Assembly: GCF_003814555.1 (NCBI RefSeq)
Contig: NZ_RKQN01000002.1
Coordinates: 1-64,000 of the forward strand
Direction: 5' to 3'
DNA length: 64,000 bases
Origin: Vulcaniibacterium tengchongense
GTDB taxonomy: Bacteria; Pseudomonadota; Gammaproteobacteria; Xanthomonadales; Xanthomonadaceae
The translations under genes were made by a program, and so were the position numbers. This document shows positions 9,075-20,300 of the stretch, piece by piece. The number at the start of each line of letters is the position of its first letter. Positions within the stretch are counted from its first letter, which is position 1. The notes under the pieces were generated by a model. The model saw only the letters and a program-made list of their open reading frames with translations. It had not been told where the DNA came from and did not search any database.

Positions 9075-10409
9075 GTGCAGCGGCATGGAATCCGACATCC
9101 GGCGCGCCTGGTGCCGCTGGCCTTCCTCGGCGCGATCCTGCTCGGCACCGCGCTGCTGATGCTGCCGGTCGCCCATGCCGGCCCCGGCGCGGCGGCGCCG
9201 CTGGTGGCGCTGTTCACCGCGGTCTCGGCGATCTGCGTCACCGGCCTGAGCGTGGTCGATACGCCGGTGTACTGGTCGCCGTTCGGGCAGGTGGTGATCC
9301 TGGGCCTGATCCAGGTCGGCGGCTTCGGCATCATGACCGGCGCCACCCTGCTCGGCCTGCTGGTCTCGCGGCGGCTGCGCCTGGGCACCCGGCTGATCGC
9401 CCAGGTCGAGACCCGCGGCCTGGCCCTGGGCGACGTCGCCGCGGTGGTGCGCCTGGTGGTGCTGGCGACGGTGACGGTGGAGCTGGCGGTGGCGGCGACC
9501 CTCGCCCTGCGCCTGCACCTGGGCTACGGCGAGCCTTGGGGCGCGGCGCTCTGGCACGGGCTGTTCCACGCCGTCTCGGCGTTCAACAATGCCGGCTTCT
9601 CCACCTTTTCCGACAACCTGATGCGGTTCGAGGCGGACGCGCTGGTGATCGTGCCGGTGATGCTGGCGATCGTGCTCGGCGGCCTCGGCTTCCCGGTGCT
9701 GCACGAGCTGCGCCGCGAGCCGCGGCGCTGGCGGCGCTGGTCGGTGCACACCAAGATCACCCTGTTCGGCAGCGCGCTGCTGATCGTCGCCGGCATGCTG
9801 GCGATCCTCGCCTACGAGTGGCGCAACCCGCTGACCCTGGGCGAGCTGACGCCGGCGGCCAGGCTGCTGGGCGCGCTGTTCCATTCGGTCAGCGCGCGCA
9901 CCGCGGGCTTCAACACCCTCGACGTCGGCGCGATGCAGCCGCAGACCCTGGCGGTGCACTACGTGCTGATGCTGATCGGCGGCGGCAGCGCCGGCACCGC
10001 CGGCGGCATCAAGGTCACCACCTTCTTCCTGCTCGGCTTCGTGGTCTGGGCCGAGGTCCGCGGCTCGCGCGAGACCACCGCGTTCCGCCGCAGCATCTCG
10101 GTGGAGGCGCAGCGGCAGGCGCTGACCGTGGTGCTGCTCGCGGTCGGCGCGGTCGCGCTGGGGACGCTGGCGCTGCAGACGCTGGCGGCGTTCCCGCTGG
10201 AGCGCCTGCTGTTCGAGGCGATCTCCGCCTTCGCCACCACCGGCCTGTCCACCGGCATCACCGCCGAGCTGCCGCCCGCGGCGCAACTGGTGCTGATCGT
10301 CCTGATGTTCGTCGGCCGCGTGGGTACCATTACGGTGGCCACCGCGCTGGCCCTGCGCGGCCGGCGCGCCGACTACCGCTACCCAGAGGAGCGCCCCATC
10401 GTTGGCTAA
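9075..10409 (+). CDS. ktrB: K+ uptake membrane subunit, KtrB/TrkH family
   Basis: A 444-residue SKT-superfamily K+ channel-like transporter. Four pore-loop repeats can be read: [25 protein letters not shown] and FATTGLSTG, whose glycines form the selectivity filter. Start assigned to GTG at 9075, just before the first membrane segment ([19 protein letters not shown]); an upstream ATG at 9015 adds a proline-rich, non-family stretch. It overlaps ktrA by 8 bases, so the subunits are translationally coupled. The start lies about 100 bases from the divergent ruvB start. Confidence 0.9.
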   Translation: MQRHGIRHPARLVPLAFLGAILLGTALLMLPVAHAGPGAAAPLVALFTAVSAICVTGLSVVDTPVYWSPFGQVVILGLIQVGGFGIMTGATLLGLLVSRRLRLGTRLIAQVETRGLALGDVAAVVRLVVLATVTVELAVAATLALRLHLGYGEPWGAALWHGLFHAVSAFNNAGFSTFSDNLMRFEADALVIVPVMLAIVLGGLGFPVLHELRREPRRWRRWSVHTKITLFGSALLIVAGMLAILAYEWRNPLTLGELTPAARLLGALFHSVSARTAGFNTLDVGAMQPQTLAVHYVLMLIGGGSAGTAGGIKVTTFFLLGFVVWAEVRGSRETTAFRRSISVEAQRQALTVVLLAVGAVALGTLALQTLAAFPLERLLFEAISAFATTGLSTGITAELPPAAQLVLIVLMFVGRVGTITVATALALRGRRADYRYPEERPIVG

Positions 10410-11073
10410 GCAGACTTCCAGCAGCAGCGACAGCGTCGTGGTGATCGGCCTGGGGCGCTTCGGCGGGTCCGTCGCGGACTCGCTGGTGCGGCTCGGCCAC
10501 GAGGTGCTCGGCATCGACGAGAACGCCGAAGTGGTGCAGAAGTGGGCGGACACCCTGACCCACGTGGTCCAGGCCGACTCGACCAGCAGCGAGGTGCTGC
10601 GCCAGCTCGGCGTTGGCGAGTTCCGCCGCGCCGTGGTCGGCATCGGCACCGACATCGAGGCCAGCGTGCTCAGCGTGCTCGCGCTCGAGGAGCTGGGGGT
10701 GCGCGACATCTGGGCCAAGGCGATCTCGTACAAGCACGGCCGGATCCTGGAGCGGATCGGCGCGCACCACGTGGTCTATCCCGAGGCGGCGATGGGCGAG
10801 CGGGTCGCGCACCTGGTCACCGGCAAGATGATCGATTTCATCGCCTTTGACGACGGCTTCGCGATCGCCAAGACCCAGGCGCCGAAGGAGGCCTGGGGCG
10901 CGACCCTGAGCGAGTCGGCGCTGCGCAGCAAGTACGGCGTCACCGTGGTCGGGGTCAAGCGCGGCCGCGCCGACTTCACCTACGCCCAGGCCGGCACCAT
11001 CGTCGAGGCCGGCGACATCCTGATCGTCTCCGGCACCACCGAGCAGGTGGAGCGGTTCGCGGCGCTGACCTGA
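10402..11073 (+). CDS. ktrA: K+ uptake regulatory subunit KtrA (RCK protein)
   Basis: A 223-residue soluble regulator that gates KtrB in response to nucleotides. The N-terminal RCK_N Rossmann domain has VVVIGLGRFGGSVAD (NAD/ATP-binding glycines) and the acidic GIDEN at the end of strand 2. The C-terminal RCK_C domain starts near residue 140 (SALRSKYGVTVVGVKR). The start is TTG at 10402, supported by AGAGGAG 10 bases upstream and by overlap with the ktrB stop. A rare start codon may hold the KtrA:KtrB ratio down. Confidence 0.93.
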   Translation: MAKQTSSSSDSVVVIGLGRFGGSVADSLVRLGHEVLGIDENAEVVQKWADTLTHVVQADSTSSEVLRQLGVGEFRRAVVGIGTDIEASVLSVLALEELGVRDIWAKAISYKHGRILERIGAHHVVYPEAAMGERVAHLVTGKMIDFIAFDDGFAIAKTQAPKEAWGATLSESALRSKYGVTVVGVKRGRADFTYAQAGTIVEAGDILIVSGTTEQVERFAALT

Positions 11074-11340
11074 GGTCGCGGCGCCCGGCGGACCGGGGGC
11101 ACGACGGCTCGCTTTCGCCCGCGCGCCGCGTCGCTTGCGCGGCCGGCACGGGCTTGCGCGACCTCGCCGGCGGGGAGTGCCGCCGAAGCAGGCGCCTGCA
11201 TGGACGTATCCAGGCGTGTCGCGCCAGCCGTGCCCGGTTGCGCTCCGACCGACGCCCAAGGCCCGCGAAGCATGAAAGCCGCGTCCCGGGCCGCGCCCGG
11301 GGCGATCGCGCGCGCGGCCCGCCGCAGCGGGCGCGGCGGG

Positions 11341-13251
11341 TCAGATCTCGACCTGCGTGCCCAGCTCCACCAGCCGGTTGCCCGGGATGCGGAAGAAGTT
11401 CGACGCCGGCGCGGCGTTGCGGTGCATGATCGCGAACAGCTTGTCGCGCCAGATCGGCATGCCGCGGTGGCGGCTGGCGACCACCGTTTCGCGGCTGGAG
11501 AAGAAGGTGGTGTCCATCGGGTCGAAGCAGATCCCGCCCTCGTCGACGCTGCGCATCAGCGCCAGCGGCACGTCCGGCGTCTCCATGAAGCCGAAGCGCA
11601 CGATCACCCGGTGGAAGCCGTCGCCGATCTCCTCGATCTTCAGCCGCCGGTGCGCGTACGGCACGGCCAGGGTGACCACGGTCAGGAACACGTTGCGTTC
11701 GTGCAGCACCTTGTTGTGCTTGAGGTTGTGCAGCAGCGCGTGCGGCACCACGCCCTGGTCGGTGGTCAGGAACACCGCCGTGCCCGGCACCCGCACCGGC
11801 GGCGCCAGCATCAGCCCGGGCAGGAAGGTGTCCAGGCGCAGGCCTTCCTTCTGCACCTCCTCGTGCAGCAGCTGGCGGCCGCGGCGCCAGGTGCGCAGCG
11901 TGGTGAACACCGCGATCGCCAGCGCCACCGGCACCCAGGCGCCATCGAAGAACTTGATGCCGTTGGCGACCAGGAACGCCAGGTCGATCAGCGCGAAGCC
12001 CACGCACAGCGGCAGCACCCAGGCGCGCGCGCGCAGCCAGGTCGCGCCGGCGACCAGCGCCAGCAGCAGGGTGTCGATCAGCATCGTGCCCGAGACGGTC
12101 ACGCCGTAGGCCGTGGCCAGGCGGGTGGAGCTGCCGAACGCCAGGATCAGCGCGGTCACCGCCGCCATCAGCACCCAGTTGATCGCCGGAATGTAGATCT
12201 GGCCGATGGTCTGGCTGGAGGTGTGCTTGATGGTCATGCGCGGCAGGTAGCCCAGCTGCATGGCCTGCCGCGCCACCGAGAAGGTGCCGGTGATCACCGC
12301 CTGCGAGGCGATCACCGTGGCCGCGGTCGCCAGCGCGATCATCGGGTAGCGCGCCCACTCCGGAACGCCGATGTAGAACGGGTTCTTGACCGCGCTGGGA
12401 TCCTCCAGCACCAGCGCGCCCTGCCCCAGGTAGTTCAGCATCAGCGACGGCAGCACGAAGAAGTACCAGGCGTAGCGGATCGGCTTCTTGCCGAAGTGGC
12501 CCATGTCCGCGTACAGCGCCTCGCCGCCGGTCACCGCCAGCACCACCGCGCCGAGGATGAAGATCGCGTGCCAGCCGTGGTCGACGAAGAAGCGCACCGC
12601 CCACAGCGGGTTCAGCGCCTTCAGCACCTCGGGGCTGTGGGTGATGTTGAGGATGCCGATCGCGGCCAGCGCCAGGAACCACACGCAGGTCACCGGCCCG
12701 AACACGCGCCCGACCTTGGCCGTGCCGTAGCGCTGGGTGGCGAACAGCGCCAGCAGCACCACCAGCGCGATCGGCACCACCCAGCGGTGCAGCTGCGGCG
12801 CGGTGACCTCCAGGCCCTCGACCGCCGACAGCACCGAGATCGCCGGGGTGATCACGCTGTCGCCGAAGAACAGCGACGCGCCGAAGATGCCGAGGATGCC
12901 CACCGCGTACGCCGGCCGCGAGCCCTTGCGCAGGGTGCGCTGGGCCAGCGCCATCAGCGCCATGATCCCGCCCTCGCCCTCGTTGTCGGCGCGGGTGATC
13001 ACGGTGACGTACTTCAGCGTCACCACCAGCATCAGCGCCCAGAACACCAGCGACAGGATGCCGAGCACGGTGTCGTGGGTCGGCAGCAGGCCGTAGTGCG
13101 GGGAGAACGCTTCCTTGATCGTGTACAGCGGGCTGGTGCCGATGTCGCCGAACACGACGCCGGTGGCGCCGACCGCCAGACCGAACAGGCCGATCTGGCC
13201 GTGACCGTGCGGATCGGAACGATCGCCGGCGATTGCGTGGGTACTGGACAT
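11341..13251 (-). CDS. kup: Low-affinity K+:H+ symporter Kup
   Basis: A 636-residue KUP/HAK-family K+ transporter. After a short hydrophilic start ([13 protein letters not shown]), the signature [18 protein letters not shown] is followed by about 12 membrane segments and a roughly 180-residue cytoplasmic C-terminal domain. [17 protein letters not shown] is another family block. No convincing Shine-Dalgarno sequence precedes the chosen ATG (the leader is pyrimidine-rich). It lies 3' of ruvA on the same strand and converges with ktrAB, so two unrelated K+ uptake systems are side by side. Confidence 0.96.
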   Translation of the reverse strand: MSSTHAIAGDRSDPHGHGQIGLFGLAVGATGVVFGDIGTSPLYTIKEAFSPHYGLLPTHDTVLGILSLVFWALMLVVTLKYVTVITRADNEGEGGIMALMALAQRTLRKGSRPAYAVGILGIFGASLFFGDSVITPAISVLSAVEGLEVTAPQLHRWVVPIALVVLLALFATQRYGTAKVGRVFGPVTCVWFLALAAIGILNITHSPEVLKALNPLWAVRFFVDHGWHAIFILGAVVLAVTGGEALYADMGHFGKKPIRYAWYFFVLPSLMLNYLGQGALVLEDPSAVKNPFYIGVPEWARYPMIALATAATVIASQAVITGTFSVARQAMQLGYLPRMTIKHTSSQTIGQIYIPAINWVLMAAVTALILAFGSSTRLATAYGVTVSGTMLIDTLLLALVAGATWLRARAWVLPLCVGFALIDLAFLVANGIKFFDGAWVPVALAIAVFTTLRTWRRGRQLLHEEVQKEGLRLDTFLPGLMLAPPVRVPGTAVFLTTDQGVVPHALLHNLKHNKVLHERNVFLTVVTLAVPYAHRRLKIEEIGDGFHRVIVRFGFMETPDVPLALMRSVDEGGICFDPMDTTFFSSRETVVASRHRGMPIWRDKLFAIMHRNAAPASNFFRIPGNRLVELGTQVEI

Positions 13252-13280
13252 AGGCGTGGGGAGAGGGGAAGGAGGTCCGC

Positions 13281-13871
13281 TCAGCGCAGAGCGGATTTCA
13301 AGGCCTTGCGGATGATGGCGGCGACATCGTCGCCCTCGGCGGCGGCGTCGCGCGCCATGCGGGAGGCCTCGGCCGGCTTGTAGCCGAGCTGCTGCAGCGC
13401 GATCGCCGCCTCGCTCTGCGGGTCGGCGCCGGGCCCGGCGCTGGGCGGCACCGCGCCGCCGCCGGCCAGGTCGGCGGCGCGGTCGCGCAGCTCGACCACC
13501 ATGCGCTCGGCGGTCTTCTTGCCGATGCCGGGGATGCGGGTCAGCGCGGCCACGTCGCCGGCCTGGACCAGGCGCGCGAACTCGTCCACCGACACCCCGG
13601 ACAGCACCGCCAGCGCGATCTTCGCGCCGATGCCGGACACCTTCTGCACGTCGCGGAACAGCCGGCGCTCGGCCTCGCGCAGGAAGCCGTACAGCGCGAC
13701 GCTGTCCTCCTTCTGCGCGTAGTGGGTGAACAGCGCGACCTCGCGGCCGGGTTCGGGCAGGTCGTAGAAGGTGCTCATCGGCGCCTCCAGCTCGTAGCCG
13801 ACGCCGTTGACGTCGACCACCAGCCACGGCGGCTGCTTGTGCACCAGGATGCCTTTCAGGCGGCCGATCAT
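13281..13871 (-). CDS. ruvA: Holliday junction DNA helicase subunit RuvA
   Basis: A 196-residue protein that binds Holliday junctions and loads RuvB. It has an N-terminal OB domain ([27 protein letters not shown]), two helix-hairpin-helix motifs ([15 protein letters not shown] and [18 protein letters not shown]) and a C-terminal RuvB-contacting domain ([16 protein letters not shown]). The start overlaps the ruvC stop (ATGA), so ruvC-ruvA is translationally coupled. kup follows 29 bases downstream in place of ruvB. Confidence 0.97.
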   Translation of the reverse strand: MIGRLKGILVHKQPPWLVVDVNGVGYELEAPMSTFYDLPEPGREVALFTHYAQKEDSVALYGFLREAERRLFRDVQKVSGIGAKIALAVLSGVSVDEFARLVQAGDVAALTRIPGIGKKTAERMVVELRDRAADLAGGGAVPPSAGPGADPQSEAAIALQQLGYKPAEASRMARDAAAEGDDVAAIIRKALKSALR

Positions 13872-14428
13872 GCGCCGCGCCTCCGCAGCAGATGGGTGGC
13901 GACGCCGGTGCGAGACGCGGTCGCGCTCATGTGCGCGTGGGTCAATGCCACCGCCAGCGCGTCGGCGGCGTCGGCCTGCAGGCGCGCGTCGGGCAGGTTC
14001 AGCAGCAGGCGGACCATGTGCTGGACCTGCTGCTTGTCGGCGGCGCCGCGCCCGACCAGCGACTGCTTGATCACCCGCGGCGGGTATTCGCTGACCGGCA
14101 GGTGCCGGCGCACCACCGTCGCCAGCGCCGCCCCGCGGGCGTGGCCGAGCTTCAGCGCCGAAGTCGCCGATTTGTCCATGAACACCGTCTCGATCGCGAC
14201 CTGCTGCGGCCGCCATTCGTCCAGCAGCGCCTCCAGGCCGTCGCACAGCAGGCCCAGGCGCGAGGGGAAGTCCTCCGCATCGAGCAGCCGCAGCGCCCGC
14301 GCGTGCACGAACACGCAGCGGCCGTCGGCGGCGACGTCGATCACGCCCACGCCGGTGCGCTGCGACCCCGGGTCGATGCCGAGGATGCGGACCGCGCCGG
14401 GACAAGGGGTGGATGCGGGATGGGACAT
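13868..14428 (-). CDS. ruvC: Crossover junction endodeoxyribonuclease RuvC
   Basis: A 186-residue Holliday junction resolvase with an RNase H-like fold. The catalytic acidic residues lie in [12 protein letters not shown] (D19), VAIETVFM (Glu) and the C-terminal [12 protein letters not shown] (Asp). Start taken at [11 protein letters not shown], which leaves a short extension before the conserved core; the frame is open upstream because of high GC. It overlaps ruvA by 4 bases and follows yebC on the same strand. Confidence 0.96.
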   Translation of the reverse strand: MSHPASTPCPGAVRILGIDPGSQRTGVGVIDVAADGRCVFVHARALRLLDAEDFPSRLGLLCDGLEALLDEWRPQQVAIETVFMDKSATSALKLGHARGAALATVVRRHLPVSEYPPRVIKQSLVGRGAADKQQVQHMVRLLLNLPDARLQADAADALAVALTHAHMSATASRTGVATHLLRRRGA

Positions 14429-14526
14429 CGGACGCTCAGCGCCGCGCCGCGGCGGGTTCCGGACGGCGGGGCGCGCGGCCGGCGCGGGACGCGCCGGCCG
14501 GGGCCCGGCCCCCCGGGTCCCGGCCG

Positions 14527-15267
14527 TCACGCATACGCGTCCTCGCCGAGGTCGGCGTTGGAGTACACGTTCTGCACGTCGTCGAGGTCCTCGAGCCAGT
14601 CCAGCAGCTTGGCGACCTGCTGCGCGGTCTCGCCGCCGACGCTGACGTCGTTGTCGGCGCGGTAGGTCACCTCGGCCTGCGCCGGCGCCAGCCCGGCGGC
14701 GAGCATCGCCGCCCTGACGGTCTCGAACGCCTCCGGCGCGGTCAGCACGTCGATCGAGCCGTCCTCGGGATAGACCACCACGTCGTCGGCGCCGGCCTCG
14801 ATCGCGGCCTCGGTGATCCGGTCCTCGTCGGCGCCCGGCGCGTAGCTGAGCACGCCGAGCTTGCGGAACATGAAGGCGACCGAACCGTCGGTGCCGAGGT
14901 TGCCGCCGAACTTGGTGAAGGCGTGGCGCACGTCGGCGACGGTGCGGACCTTGTTGTCGGTCAGGCAGTCGACGATCACCGCGACGCCGCCCGGGGCGTA
15001 GCCCTCGTAGCGGACCTCCTCGTAGGCCACGCCCTCGAGCTCGCCGGTGGCCTTCTTGATCGCGCGCTCGATCACGTCCTTGGACATGTTGTTCGACAGC
15101 GCCTTGTCGATCGCCGTGCGCAGGCGCGGGTTGCCCGCCGGATCGCCGCCGCCGCCGCGCGCGGCCACGGAGATCTCGCGGATCAGCTTGGTGAAGATCT
15201 TGCCCCGCTTGGCGTCCTGCGCGCCCTTGCGGTGCTGGATGTTGGCCCATTTCGAATGGCCGGCCAT
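14527..15267 (-). CDS. yebC: YebC/PmpR family transcriptional regulator
   Basis: A 246-residue TACO1/YebC-family protein beginning [18 protein letters not shown], the family signature. Family members act as DNA-binding regulators or relieve ribosome stalling on polyproline; which applies here is unknown. It contains [29 protein letters not shown] and [12 protein letters not shown] blocks. It sits upstream of ruvC, the common order in gammaproteobacteria. aspS, the usual next neighbour, is about 10 kb away because of an accessory block. Confidence 0.96.
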   Translation of the reverse strand: MAGHSKWANIQHRKGAQDAKRGKIFTKLIREISVAARGGGGDPAGNPRLRTAIDKALSNNMSKDVIERAIKKATGELEGVAYEEVRYEGYAPGGVAVIVDCLTDNKVRTVADVRHAFTKFGGNLGTDGSVAFMFRKLGVLSYAPGADEDRITEAAIEAGADDVVVYPEDGSIDVLTAPEAFETVRAAMLAAGLAPAQAEVTYRADNDVSVGGETAQQVAKLLDWLEDLDDVQNVYSNADLGEDAYA

Positions 15268-15335
15268 GCAACGTCCGTCGCTTCCCGGAAAAACAAGCGG
15301 CGGATTATACCGGGACGGCCGTCGCAGGACCGGGC

Positions 15336-15953
15336 TCACCGTTCGCCGCGGAAGCGCCCCTCGCGCAGGAAATGGACCGCCTGCCCCGCCGCCTCGGCCG
15401 AGAGCAGCAGGCCGCTGTGGCTGGCGCGGACCACGACGTGGTCGGCGATGCCGGGCAGGCGGGTCTCGGCCACCGCCACGGTGCCGTCGTGCGGGCCGTC
15501 GAAGCGGCCGAACAGCGACCCCAGGCCGACCGGCACCGCGCCGGCGACCACCCCGACCTCGGCCGGCCCCTCCCAGCGGCGGCAGCCGCCGCACAGCAGG
15601 CCGGCGCTGCGGCCCAGGGGCCAGCCGGTCAGGCGGCGCCCGGCCAGCGCCCGCGCCGCCGCGCTGCCGCACAGCGGCGAGCCGAGGCAGACCACCCGCC
15701 GCACCGGCACCCCCGGCGCGCGGCGCAGCGCCTCCAGCGCGAACAGCCCGCCCAGGCTGTGGGCGAGCACCGCCTCGGCGCCGCGCAGGCGCTCGGCCAG
15801 CGCCGGCAGCACCCGCTCCGGCCCGCCGCGCGCGGCGGGATAGGCGAAGACCTCGGTCGCCCAGCCGGCCGCCCGCAGGCGCGCGCCGAGCCAGCGCATC
15901 GACGCGCCGGGCATCCAGATGCCGTGCAGCAGCAGGACGCGGGGGGCGCTCAT
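15336..15953 (-). CDS. Small alpha/beta-hydrolase (esterase/lipase-like)
   Basis: A 205-residue alpha/beta-hydrolase. [14 protein letters not shown] is the first strand and oxyanion loop. [16 protein letters not shown] holds the nucleophile serine (an AHSLGG form of GxSxG). The acid is probably the Asp in GPHDGTVAV and the base the His in ASHSGLLLS. This set resembles cytosolic PGAP1/lipase-like hydrolases. No signal peptide. The substrate is unknown. It is on the same strand as the RND operon, about 220 bases downstream of it. The start was chosen at the beginning of the hydrolase fold. Confidence 0.8.
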   Translation of the reverse strand: MSAPRVLLLHGIWMPGASMRWLGARLRAAGWATEVFAYPAARGGPERVLPALAERLRGAEAVLAHSLGGLFALEALRRAPGVPVRRVVCLGSPLCGSAAARALAGRRLTGWPLGRSAGLLCGGCRRWEGPAEVGVVAGAVPVGLGSLFGRFDGPHDGTVAVAETRLPGIADHVVVRASHSGLLLSAEAAGQAVHFLREGRFRGER

Positions 15954-16173
15954 GCCCTGTCCCGCGGGGGCTCGCCCGGCCGGCGCTGGCGCATGCGGGA
16001 AGCGGAATGGGGTGTCATCGCCGGTCCGTCGCCTGGGTCGCCGCCCACGGTATGCGTCACCGTGCAGGCGGGCAACGGCAGCCGCGATGCGGGGACCGGC
16101 CGCTCGGGGAGGCCGACGCGGCACGCACCGCCGGACTGCCCCGCGGGGCGGGCGCGGAGCGCGGCCGGCGCGC

Positions 16174-17328
16174 TCAGGAACGCGCGCCGGCCTTCCGGGC
16201 GCCGGCGTCCGCCGGCGGCGCGACCCGCACCCGGCTGCCCTCGCGCAGCAGCGCGTTCGGCGCCAGCACCACGGTGTCGCCGGCCGCGAGGCCGTCGAGC
16301 ACCTCGACCTGGTCGCCCAGATTGCGGCCGAGCACCACCTTGCGGAAGCCGATCGTCGCGTCCGCGCCGAGCCGGGCGACGCGCGCGCCGCCGGCGTCCT
16401 GCAGCACCGCGGAGACCGGCAGCAGCAGGGTCGTCGCGGCCTGCGGCAGGCGCAGCGCGACTTCGCCGACCATGCCGGCGGGGATCGCCTGCTCCGGGTT
16501 GGGCAGGCGCAGCTCCACGCGCATGCCGCCGACGTCCTCGGAAATGCTCTGCGCGGTGCGCACGACCTCGGCGCGGAAGCGCCGCCCGGGCAGCTCGGGG
16601 AAGCTGACGTCCGCCTGCACGCCCGGGCGCACCTGCAACGCCACCCGCTGCGGCACGTCGACCACGATCCGCAGCGGGTCGAGCGCGTTGAGCGCGAACA
16701 GCGGCTGGCTGCTGGCCGAATCGCCGACCACGCGGTCGCCGCGCTCGACGTAGCGCGCCGCGATCACCCCCGCGAACGGCGCGCGCACGCGCTGGAACGC
16801 CTGCCGCTCGCGCGCGCTGGCCAGCCGCGCCTCGGCCGCGGCGACCGCCGCCTCGGCGGCCTGGCGATTGGCGCTGCGCTCGCTGTACAGCTCCTGCGAG
16901 ATCGCGCCGGAGCGCACCAGGACCTCGGCGCGCTGGTAGTGGGCGCGCGCCAGGGCGAGCTCGGCGCGGGCCCGCTCGAGCTCCGCCTGGGCCTGGCGCA
17001 CCTCCTGGTCCACCTCCGGCGCCGAGATCACCGCCAGCACCTGGCCGGCCTCGACCCGGTCGCCGAGGTCGGCGTGGCGCTCGCCGACGAAGCCGGTCGC
17101 GCGCGGGTAGATCTGCGCCGACTCGCCGGGCGCGGTGCGCGCGGGCAGGCGCAACTCGTAGGAATCGCCGGCGGGGCGGGCCTGCGCGGTGCGCACCTCC
17201 GGCAGCGGCGCGGCGGCCGCCTGCTCGGCGTGGCCGCGGCCGCAACCGGCCGCGGCGGCCAGCGCCGCCGCCAGCAGCAGCGGCGAAGCGCCGCGGGCGG
17301 AAAGGAAGGAACGGACAAGGGGGGTCAT
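16174..17328 (-). CDS. RND efflux periplasmic adaptor (membrane fusion lipoprotein)
   Basis: A 384-residue membrane fusion protein linking an RND pump to an outer-membrane channel. The N-terminus is a lipoprotein signal ending AAAAGC. A biotinyl-lipoyl half (GFVGERHADLGDRVEAGQVLAVI), an alpha-helical hairpin (QAQAELERARAELALARAHYQRAEVL), the second lipoyl half (VRAPFAGVIAARYVERGD) and beta-barrel domains follow. Its start overlaps the stop of the pump gene (4 bases), so both are coupled. No outer-membrane factor gene is nearby, so a channel encoded elsewhere must serve. Confidence 0.93.
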   Translation of the reverse strand: MTPLVRSFLSARGASPLLLAAALAAAAGCGRGHAEQAAAAPLPEVRTAQARPAGDSYELRLPARTAPGESAQIYPRATGFVGERHADLGDRVEAGQVLAVISAPEVDQEVRQAQAELERARAELALARAHYQRAEVLVRSGAISQELYSERSANRQAAEAAVAAAEARLASARERQAFQRVRAPFAGVIAARYVERGDRVVGDSASSQPLFALNALDPLRIVVDVPQRVALQVRPGVQADVSFPELPGRRFRAEVVRTAQSISEDVGGMRVELRLPNPEQAIPAGMVGEVALRLPQAATTLLLPVSAVLQDAGGARVARLGADATIGFRKVVLGRNLGDQVEVLDGLAAGDTVVLAPNALLREGSRVRVAPPADAGARKAGARS

Positions 17329-20300
17329 AGCGGGACTCCAGCGCCGGCGGGCGCGGCCACGGGCGCCGGCTGCGCCGCGCGCAGCCGGCCGCGGCGCGCG
17401 AGCACGGCAAGAAGGGAAGGAACCAGCACGAGCGTGGCCGGGGTGCCGAACAGCAGGCCGCCGATCACCGCGCGGCCGAGCGGCGCGTTCTGCTCGCCGC
17501 CCTCGCCCAGGCCCAGCGCCATCGGCACGATGCCCAGCACCATCGCGCTGGCGGTCATCAGCACCGGGCGCAGGCGCACCGCGGCGGCCTCGTACGCGGC
17601 GATCTCCGGATCGTGCCCGGCGGCGACCAGGTCGCGCACGAAGCTGGTCACCAGCACGCTGTTCGCGGTCGACACCCCGATCACCATCATCACGCCCATC
17701 AGCGCCGGCACGCTCAGCGGCGTGCCGGTGAGGAACAGCGCGAAGGCGGCGCCGGAAACCGCCAGCGGCAGGCCGGACATCGCCGCCAGCGGCAGGATCC
17801 AGGACTGGAAGTTCACCACCAGCACCAGGAACACCAGCACCGCGGCCATGGCCAGGCCGCCGGCCAACTCGCCGTAGGCGCTCTGCATCTCGCCGGCCTG
17901 GCCGGCGATCTCGATCCGGTTGCCCGGCTTCAGCCGCGGCTGCAGCCCGTCGACGATCGCGCTCAGGCGGTCGTAGACGGAGCCCAGGTCGGTGCCCTGG
18001 ACGTTGGCCAGCACGCTGAGCGTCGGCGCCAGGGTGGTGCGGCCGATGCTCGCCGGCACGCCGCGCGGGGTCACGGTGGCGACATTGCGCAGCAGCACCG
18101 TGCGGCCGTCCGTGCCGACCCGCAGCGGCGTGTTGAGCAGGGTCTCCACGCTGTCCAGGTCGGCGATCGGCGCCTGCACCTGCACGGTGTAGGACTGCGC
18201 GCTGGCGCGATCCACCCAGTACACCGGCGTCACCGTGCCGGCCGAGCCGAGCACCGCCAGCACGGCCCGGCTCGCGTCCTGCGAGGTGATGCCGAGCTGC
18301 GCGGCGCGGCTGCGGTCGATGCTGACCTGGTACTCGGGCAGGTCCAGCACCTGGCGCAAGGTCACGTCGACGGCGCCGGGCACCGCGCGCAGGCGCGATT
18401 CGATCTCGCGCGCCGTGGCCAGGTTGCCGGCGACGTCGCGGCCGGTCACCCGCACCTCGAACGCGCCCACCGCGGCACCGGCCAGGGTGCGGCTGGTCGC
18501 GTCCGGCGGCCGCTCGAACAGCTTCACGTCGGGGAACTTCTCGGCGACGCGCCGGCGGATCTGCGCCAGGTAGTCGGCGCTGGGCGCGTGCGGCGGGCGC
18601 AACTGCAGCATCACCTCGGCCTCGAACGAGCCGACCACCGCGCTGTCGACCATCGCCAGGTTCACCGGGTCGGGGGTGCCGATCTGCTCGTAGATCGTCT
18701 GCAGCTCCTCGGCCGGGACGATCTGGCGGATCTCGCGCTGGATCTCGGCCAGGCGCGCCGCGGTCTGCTCCAGGCGCGTGCCGGACGGCAGCCGCACCTG
18801 CAGGCGGATCTGCCCGGCGTCGACCTGCGGGAAGTACTCGCGCCCGAGCAGCGCCGCCGACAGCGCCCCCAGCCCGAGCAGCGCGAACGCCGCCAGCGCC
18901 AGCACGCCGCCGTGGTGGCCGAGGCGCTCGAGCAGCGCGTGGTGGCGCTCGCGCAGCCGCTCCAGCGCGTGCTCGACCCGGTGGTTGACCGCCAGCAGCG
19001 CGCGCTCGAACGCCCGGCGCGGTTGGCGGCGGCTCTCGATGTCCGCCGGCAGCAGCATCGCCGCCAGCACCGGGATCAGCGTGCGCGAGAGCAGGAACGA
19101 GGCCGCCATCGCGAAGATCACCGCCAGCGCCAGCGGCGTGAACACCCAGGCCGATAGCCCCGTCATCAGCAGGATCGGCGTCAGCACGATGCAGATCGAC
19201 ACCGTCGACACGAACTCGGGGAACACCACTTCCCGGGCGCTGTCGAGGATCGCGGTGGGCACGTCCTTGCCGAGGGCGATGTTGCGGTTGGTGTTCTCCA
19301 CGTCGACCACCGCGTTGTCGACCAGGATGCCGATCGCCAGCGCCAGCCCGCCCAGGGTCATCACGTTGAAGGTGTAGCCCAGCAGGTACAGCATCGCCAC
19401 CGAGGCCAGCAGCGCCAGCGGGATCGCCGCCAGCACGATCAGGCTGGAGCGCCACGAGCCGAGGAACACCAGCACCACGAACGCGACCAGCAGGCCGACG
19501 ATCACCGCCTCGTGGCGGATCGAGCCGATCGCGTTGTCGACGAACACCGACTGGTCGAAGATCGGTTCGATGCGCATGCCCGGCGGCGCCGAGGCGACGA
19601 TCTCCGGCAGCCGCGCGCGCACCTCGCGCACGATCTGCACCGCCGACGCGCCGCCGAGCTTGATCAGCGCCACCGAGACCGCGCTGGCGCCGTCCATGCG
19701 CGCGACGTTGGTCTGCAGCGCGGCGCCGTCGCGCACCGAGGCCACGTCGCGCACGTAGATCACGTTGCCGCCGCGACTGGCGATCGGCAGGTCGAGGAAG
19801 CCGGACGCGTTCTCCGGGCTGGTCTCCAGCGCGATCTGCAGCTCGCGCGCGCCCTCGCGGATGCTGCCGGACGGCAGGGTCGGGCTGCCGCGCTCCAGCG
19901 CCGCGGTCACGTCGGCGGGTGTCAGGCCGTAGGTCTGCAGCGCGCGCGGGTTGAGGTCGACCATGATCTGCCGCGCCGCGCCGCCGTACGGCAGGGTCAT
20001 GCGGATGCCGGGGATGGTCTGGATCTGCGAACGCAACTGCAGGCGTGCGTAGTCGTACAGCTGGGCCTCGGTCAGCGAATCCGAGGACAGCACCAGCTGC
20101 AGCACCGGCGTGCTGGAGACGTTGTTGCGGATCACCAGCGGCGGCGAGGTGCCGGGCGGCATCCGGCGCAGGATGGTCTGCGACACCGCGGTGATCTGCC
20201 CCAGCGCGCGCTCCAGGCTGACGCCGGGCTGGAAATCGATGCGCACGACCGCCGCGCCGTTGAGCGTGGTCGAGCTGACCTCCTTGAGGTCGTCGACGGT

